From NCBI GenBank assembly GCA_964532735.1, contig CAZHKK010000003.1:1-57927 (forward strand): a stretch of 57,927 bases of DNA, written 5' to 3'. This DNA comes from JAJXYN01 sp964532735 (GTDB lineage Bacteria > Patescibacteriota > Patescibacteriia > JAGPKW01). Made by a program: the position numbers and the translations under genes. Below, one piece after another: positions 54,554-57,927 of this stretch (positions are counted from its first letter, which is position 1; the number at the start of each line of letters is the position of its first letter). The notes beneath the pieces are model-generated. The model saw only the letters and a program-made list of their open reading frames with translations, made no database searches and was not told where the DNA came from.

Positions 54554-55519
54554 TTATCTATTTGTAAATTCTACTAAATCGTTTAGTTTTTGCCATTCTT
54601 GATTAACTGTCTTTTGTATTTCCTCTATAATTTTTTTAGAATTTTGATCTTTAAATAAATGTTTAAATCTATTTTGCTTATTTAAAAATTCTTCTATTGG
54701 CTTAGGTGATGATGGTTTGTAGTTTAATTTATATTTTCCATCTTCAACTTCATATAATGGCCAAAAATTGGTTTCTGTAGCTAATTTAGCTATTTCCGGA
54801 CCGCCCCCCTCTGAAAATTGCCAATTACTAACACAAGGAGAATATACTACCATCAACTTAGGACCTTTTATAGAAAAAGCTTTTTCTGCTTTATTATATA
54901 AATCCAATAAATTAGAAACTGAGGCTTGAGCAACATATTTTATATTATGAGCTAATGCTATTTTAATAATATCTTTTCTTTTTTCTTCTTTTCCAAGATG
55001 AATTTTTCCTGCTGGTGATGTAGAAGCCGCAGCACCAAAAGGTGTTGCGGAAGATCTTTGATTTCCTGTATTCATGTAAGCGCCATTATCATAGCACACA
55101 TATAAAAAATCATGACCTCTTTCTAGTGCTCCTGATAAAGATTGTAAACCTATATCATATGTTCCGCCATCCCCACCAAATGCAACAAATTTTATATCTT
55201 TTTCTTTTATTTTATTTTTAAGATCGGATTTTATTGAATCTTTTTGTAAATATTTATAAGCACTTTCTATGCCTGCTAATGTTGATGCAGAATTTTCAAA
55301 TGCATTATGCATAAAAGGAATACCCCATGATGAATATGGATATATAGTGGAAGTGACTTCTAAACATCCTGTTGCGGACGTAACTACAACATCTTTTCCA
55401 GCGGCAGCCAAAACGGTTCTTATAATGGAAGGGAAGGAACATCCTGCACACCATCTTCCGCCCTCTACAAGAGATTCTTGTTCTTGTATTTTTAATGCTA
55501 AATCTTTTGGAGTTATCAT
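54554..55519 (-). CDS. porB: Pyruvate:ferredoxin oxidoreductase, beta subunit
   Basis: The thiamine-diphosphate-binding subunit. The 321-residue product has the cluster/TPP-proximal GGRWCAGCSFPS (about 20-31), the TPP motif GDGGTYDIGLQSLSGALERG...YDNGAYMNTGNQ (about 115-152), and a Cys in SPCVSNW. Last gene of the four-subunit POR operon. Specificity for pyruvate rather than another 2-oxoacid is inferred from overall likeness to the POR family. Confidence 0.92.
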   Translation of the reverse strand: MITPKDLALKIQEQESLVEGGRWCAGCSFPSIIRTVLAAAGKDVVVTSATGCLEVTSTIYPYSSWGIPFMHNAFENSASTLAGIESAYKYLQKDSIKSDLKNKIKEKDIKFVAFGGDGGTYDIGLQSLSGALERGHDFLYVCYDNGAYMNTGNQRSSATPFGAAASTSPAGKIHLGKEEKRKDIIKIALAHNIKYVAQASVSNLLDLYNKAEKAFSIKGPKLMVVYSPCVSNWQFSEGGGPEIAKLATETNFWPLYEVEDGKYKLNYKPSSPKPIEEFLNKQNRFKHLFKDQNSKKIIEEIQKTVNQEWQKLNDLVEFTNR

Positions 55520-55529
55520 AATATTAATA

Positions 55530-56702
55530 TTATTTTCTTAAACCTATATATTCTACTGTATTTTCTGTGACCTTTCCTTTAAGAAGTTTTTCAAATACTT
55601 CCTCTATATCTTTTTGTATTATATCTCTTCCACCAAGTCCAAATACATAAGATTGAATTTTTGGAATTTTATTTAATGAAGATAAGGATAACTTAATATC
55701 GGTATATAATGGTGGCATAGCACCTCTACTTAGAGCTCTATCTAATACTGCTATATTGTTTAAATGTAAATGATTTAAAGATTTTGCTATTTCTTTATAT
55801 GGAAATGGTCTATATAATTTTATATTTAACAAACCAACCCTTTTTCCGTTTTCTCTCATTTTATCAATAACCTCTTTTGTTGTTCCTGCTGTAGAGCTAG
55901 AAACAACTATAATAGCCTCAGCATCGTTTATTTTATATTCTTCAAATAATTCATATTTTGTTCCTGTTATTTTTTCTAACTCTTTACCTACTTTTAAATA
56001 TTCATCAATTGCTGAATTTATAGCTTCTGCTCCTTGATATTGAGTTTCAAAATAATAATCTTGCAATTGAATAGGACCTACCGTGACTGGTTTGTCTATA
56101 TTTAATAATGGAAATTTTGGTTTATATTCACCAATAAAATTTTTAACACTTTCATTATCAACTATATCTACTCTTTCTACAGAATGAGAAGTTATAAAAC
56201 CATCTTGTAAAACCATAACCGGAAGACTAACTCTTTCGGCAAGTTTTAAAGCTAAAATAGTATTATCATAAGCTTCTTGGGCATTTTCTGAAAATATTTG
56301 AATCCAACCCAAATCTCTACAATACATAGAATCTGCATGATCACAATGTATATTAATAGGAGCACCAAGTGCTCTATTTGTAACAGGCATTACTATCGGA
56401 AGTCTTAATCCTGCTGCTACACCAACTACTTCCCACATATAAGCTAACCCTTGTGAAGAAGTTGCAGTCATAGATCTTACTCCAGCTGCTTGAGATCCTA
56501 CAACTACAGATAAAGCAGAATGTTCTGATTCTACTCTAACTAATTCTGTGTCAACAACTCCGTCTGCATAATATTCTGAATATTTTTCTACTATTGGAGT
56601 TTGTGGCGTTATAGGAAATAATGCCACAACACCTGGATTTATTTGACGCATAGCTTCCGCAACAGCATGAGCACCAGTTAAAGCTAAAGTTATCTTAGAC
56701 AT
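55530..56702 (-). CDS. porA: Pyruvate:ferredoxin oxidoreductase, alpha subunit
   Basis: Substrate-binding and TPP-pyrimidine subunit of the heterotetramer. The 390-residue product shows ALTGAHAVAEAMRQINPGVVALFPITPQTPIVE (start), ESEHSALSVVVGSQAAGVRS, the TSSQGLAYMWE motif, RALGAPINIHCDHADSM and the C-terminal GLGGRD. Length matches the PorA family. It lies 13 nt after porD and 10 nt before porB. Confidence 0.93.
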   Translation of the reverse strand: MSKITLALTGAHAVAEAMRQINPGVVALFPITPQTPIVEKYSEYYADGVVDTELVRVESEHSALSVVVGSQAAGVRSMTATSSQGLAYMWEVVGVAAGLRLPIVMPVTNRALGAPINIHCDHADSMYCRDLGWIQIFSENAQEAYDNTILALKLAERVSLPVMVLQDGFITSHSVERVDIVDNESVKNFIGEYKPKFPLLNIDKPVTVGPIQLQDYYFETQYQGAEAINSAIDEYLKVGKELEKITGTKYELFEEYKINDAEAIIVVSSSTAGTTKEVIDKMRENGKRVGLLNIKLYRPFPYKEIAKSLNHLHLNNIAVLDRALSRGAMPPLYTDIKLSLSSLNKIPKIQSYVFGLGGRDIIQKDIEEVFEKLLKGKVTENTVEYIGLRK

Positions 56703-56715
56703 AATTTATTTATAA

Positions 56716-57015
56716 TTAATTGTTATCTTCTTTTGTATCCAAAACCATTGTTATTGCACCAACAGGACAAACTTTTGCACAAACAGAACAACCCTTACAG
56801 AAATCCATATTTATTTCACTTCTCTTTTTTTCTTTTGTAATGTTTATACAATTTTCTGGACAATTTAAAACACAATGCATACAGTGAATACATTTACTTT
56901 CATCTATAACTGGCTTAAAAGTTCTCCAAGATCCAGTTTTAAAATTTTTAGAAGATTTTGCTTTATCTATAATACCACCTTCTTCTATTTCATTTGCTTT
57001 TTTTAGGTTTGACAT
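56716..57015 (-). CDS. porD: Pyruvate:ferredoxin oxidoreductase, delta subunit (2[4Fe-4S])
   Basis: Ferredoxin-like electron-transfer subunit. The 99-residue product has two complete cluster motifs, CIHCMHCVLNCP (about 42-53) and CKGCSVCAKVCP (about 73-84), after a short N-terminal part with TGSWRTFKPVID. It passes electrons from the TPP site to external ferredoxin. Confidence 0.93.
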   Translation of the reverse strand: MSNLKKANEIEEGGIIDKAKSSKNFKTGSWRTFKPVIDESKCIHCMHCVLNCPENCINITKEKKRSEINMDFCKGCSVCAKVCPVGAITMVLDTKEDNN

Positions 57016-57032
57016 AATAAATAATTATTTTT

Positions 57033-57587
57033 TTAAATAAGAGATCTAAACCCCATTTCAATAGCTTTTTGATTTGCTTCTACAATTTCTTCCCCTTTTC
57101 TAGAAAATTTATGAACAACATCTTCTTTTAAAGCTTCTAAAGTGACAAGCTTTGTAAATCTACATAAACCACCCGCGATAGGAGATCCAGGTTTATTTGA
57201 TCCTATAGTTTCTAATGCTATTTTTGTTGCTGGAACTATATACAATTCTCCTTTATAATCTTTTAATATTGACAATATTTCATCTTTTGTTTTTTCTGTA
57301 TTTACTATTAATATAGAATTATTAGACATACCTTCTATTACATTTCCTGACACCAATAAAGTCTCGTCTAAAACAATAGATATATCTGGATTTAACACTG
57401 GTTCATGTAATCTTATTTGTTTATTATCTATTCTAACAAAAGTTCTGAGTGGTGCACCCGCTCTTTCTGGCCCATATTCTGGAAAAGCTTGAATATAATT
57501 TCCTAATTCTAAAGACGTTTCAGCAATTATTTGAGCAAGAGATTTTCCACCCAAACCGCCTCTTGCATGTATTCTAATTTGTAACAT
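57033..57587 (-). CDS. porG: Pyruvate:ferredoxin oxidoreductase, gamma subunit
   Basis: The CoA-binding-region subunit of the complex. The 184-residue product starts MLQIRIHARGGLGGKSLAQ and contains FPEYGPERAGAPLRTFVRI, LDETLL and KPGSPIAGGLCRF. First POR gene after the ferredoxin, separated from it by a short hairpin. Confidence 0.92.
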   Translation of the reverse strand: MLQIRIHARGGLGGKSLAQIIAETSLELGNYIQAFPEYGPERAGAPLRTFVRIDNKQIRLHEPVLNPDISIVLDETLLVSGNVIEGMSNNSILIVNTEKTKDEILSILKDYKGELYIVPATKIALETIGSNKPGSPIAGGLCRFTKLVTLEALKEDVVHKFSRKGEEIVEANQKAIEMGFRSLI

Positions 57588-57617
57588 TTTAATTTAATTA
57601 ATATTTATAGATCAAAA

Positions 57618-57637
57618 ATGTCGCTTAATAGCGACAT
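57618..57637 (-). terminator. Hairpin between ferredoxin and porG
   Basis: 8-bp perfect stem ATGTCGCT (57618-57625) with 57630-57637, loop TAAT, then five T on the minus strand. It is either a terminator or a partial one that gives more ferredoxin than POR. Confidence 0.75.
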
Positions 57638-57651
57638 CTATAACAGTAAAT

Positions 57652-57873
57652 TTATTTTTCTATGTGTATGCATGCAACAGGACAAACATCAACTGATCCT
57701 TGTGCTATAGATATTTGATCTTCTTGTATCTCTAAAATACCCCTATCATCTGTATCATATGTTCCATTGTTTAAAACTATATTGCCATCTTGTTCGCTAA
57801 AGAATTCTGAGCAAACAGAGACACATGCTCCACAATGAATACATTGGTTTCTATCGTGTATAATTTTAGACAT
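57652..57873 (-). CDS. Ferredoxin, [4Fe-4S] type
   Basis: The 73-residue product has CIHCGACVSVC (11-21) and a C-terminal VDVCPVACIHI. Three N-terminal cysteines plus the Cys in CP (about 63) make one [4Fe-4S] cluster. The remaining pair (Cys21 and Cys67) could form a disulfide as in Thermotoga- or Desulfovibrio-type monocluster ferredoxins. It is acidic, as expected. Its place directly upstream of porGDAB makes it the likely electron acceptor of POR. Confidence 0.9.
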   Translation of the reverse strand: MSKIIHDRNQCIHCGACVSVCSEFFSEQDGNIVLNNGTYDTDDRGILEIQEDQISIAQGSVDVCPVACIHIEK

Positions 57874-57892
57874 TTTATATTTTTACTTTATT

Positions 57893-57921
57893 AATTTATA
57901 AGTCACTTATAAATTTTATCA
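57893..57921 (-). promoter_or_regulatory. Promoter of the ferredoxin/POR unit with overlapping palindrome
   Basis: Extended -10 TGATAAAAT on the minus strand (57913-57921). A 23-bp palindrome with 11-bp perfect arms (57893-57915, centre C57904) overlaps its downstream edge, as an operator would. Confidence 0.55.
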
Positions 57922-57927
57922 TAATTT

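Noticed and set aside
54554..57587. Indolepyruvate or 2-ketoglutarate oxidoreductase instead of POR
   Set aside because: Separate alpha, beta, gamma and delta subunits of the sizes seen fit the four-subunit POR/VOR type better; VOR cannot be fully excluded.

Overview
The window looks like a chromosome segment of a small-genome bacterium of the Patescibacteria (Candidate Phyla Radiation) type. This placement is inferred, not proven. The DNA is very AT-rich outside the rRNA. Genes are packed tightly, often with the stop codon inside the terminator stem. Nearly all recognisable genes are informational or envelope genes, and no amino-acid, nucleotide or cofactor biosynthesis is visible. Families common in that group recur: a VanW protein, a MYG1/UPF0160 protein, a DUF3352-like protein, a DksA-like zinc finger, an O-antigen-ligase-like protein, PilB, and lone small membrane proteins. 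TGA is used as a stop (3650-3652, directly before a terminator; 5696-5698, in an ATGA overlap), so the UGA=Gly code of Gracilibacteria and Absconditabacteria does not apply.

Layout. 1-7.5 kb (mostly minus): lysS, a PIN-PhoH ATPase, orphan small proteins, a lone response regulator beside a GC-rich palindromic repeat, a RadC-HEPN gene pair, corA. 7.5-11.8 kb: rpsT with a histone-like tail, ychF, dgkA, a Trm11-like methylase, dedA. 11.8-20.3 kb (minus): lexA, mnmA, tRNA-Gln(CTG), a degenerate HD-GYP protein, rlmH-lspA-dksA-like, a DUF3352-like protein, pnp, rpsO. 20.3-26 kb: orphan genes, HU, cysS, a 3D-domain protein, ruvB. 26-36 kb (minus): a candidate structured RNA, vanW-like, hsp20, holA-like, polA, an SGNH hydrolase, pilB, a glycosyltransferase. 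36-40 kb: dnaA with DnaA-box-like repeats, then divergent rpmF, nusB, rnc. 40-43.7 kb (minus): a 23S-5S rRNA unit without a linked 16S gene. 43.7-49.3 kb (minus): a GGDEF-like protein with unusual motif order, MYG1, O-antigen ligase, a nucleotidyltransferase, an Ig-like surface protein. 49.5-54.5 kb: recQ, an O-methyltransferase, leuS. 54.5-57.9 kb (minus): a ferredoxin and four-subunit pyruvate:ferredoxin oxidoreductase operon.

How the parts fit. Replication and repair (dnaA, holA-like, polA, ruvB, recQ, lexA, radC-like) and translation (three aminoacyl-tRNA synthetases, rpsT, rpsO, rpmF, rlmH, mnmA, 23S/5S, rnc, pnp) dominate. The only energy module is the POR operon, which would oxidise pyruvate to acetyl-CoA and reduce the co-encoded ferredoxin. 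Envelope genes (lspA, dgkA, vanW-like, O-antigen ligase, glycosyltransferase, pilB, Ig-like protein) suggest a cell that makes lipoproteins, surface glycans and type IV pili.

The most unusual points are: a RadC homologue that has lost its JAMM metal motif, translationally coupled to a HEPN protein; a GGDEF protein with its two signature blocks in swapped order, plus a separate HD-GYP protein lacking catalytic residues; an MnmA lacking its second catalytic cysteine; a GC-rich compound palindromic repeat at 4904-5036; an 86-nt structured element at 26099-26184; and several leader structures (pnp, rpsO, lexA, dnaA, pre-23S).
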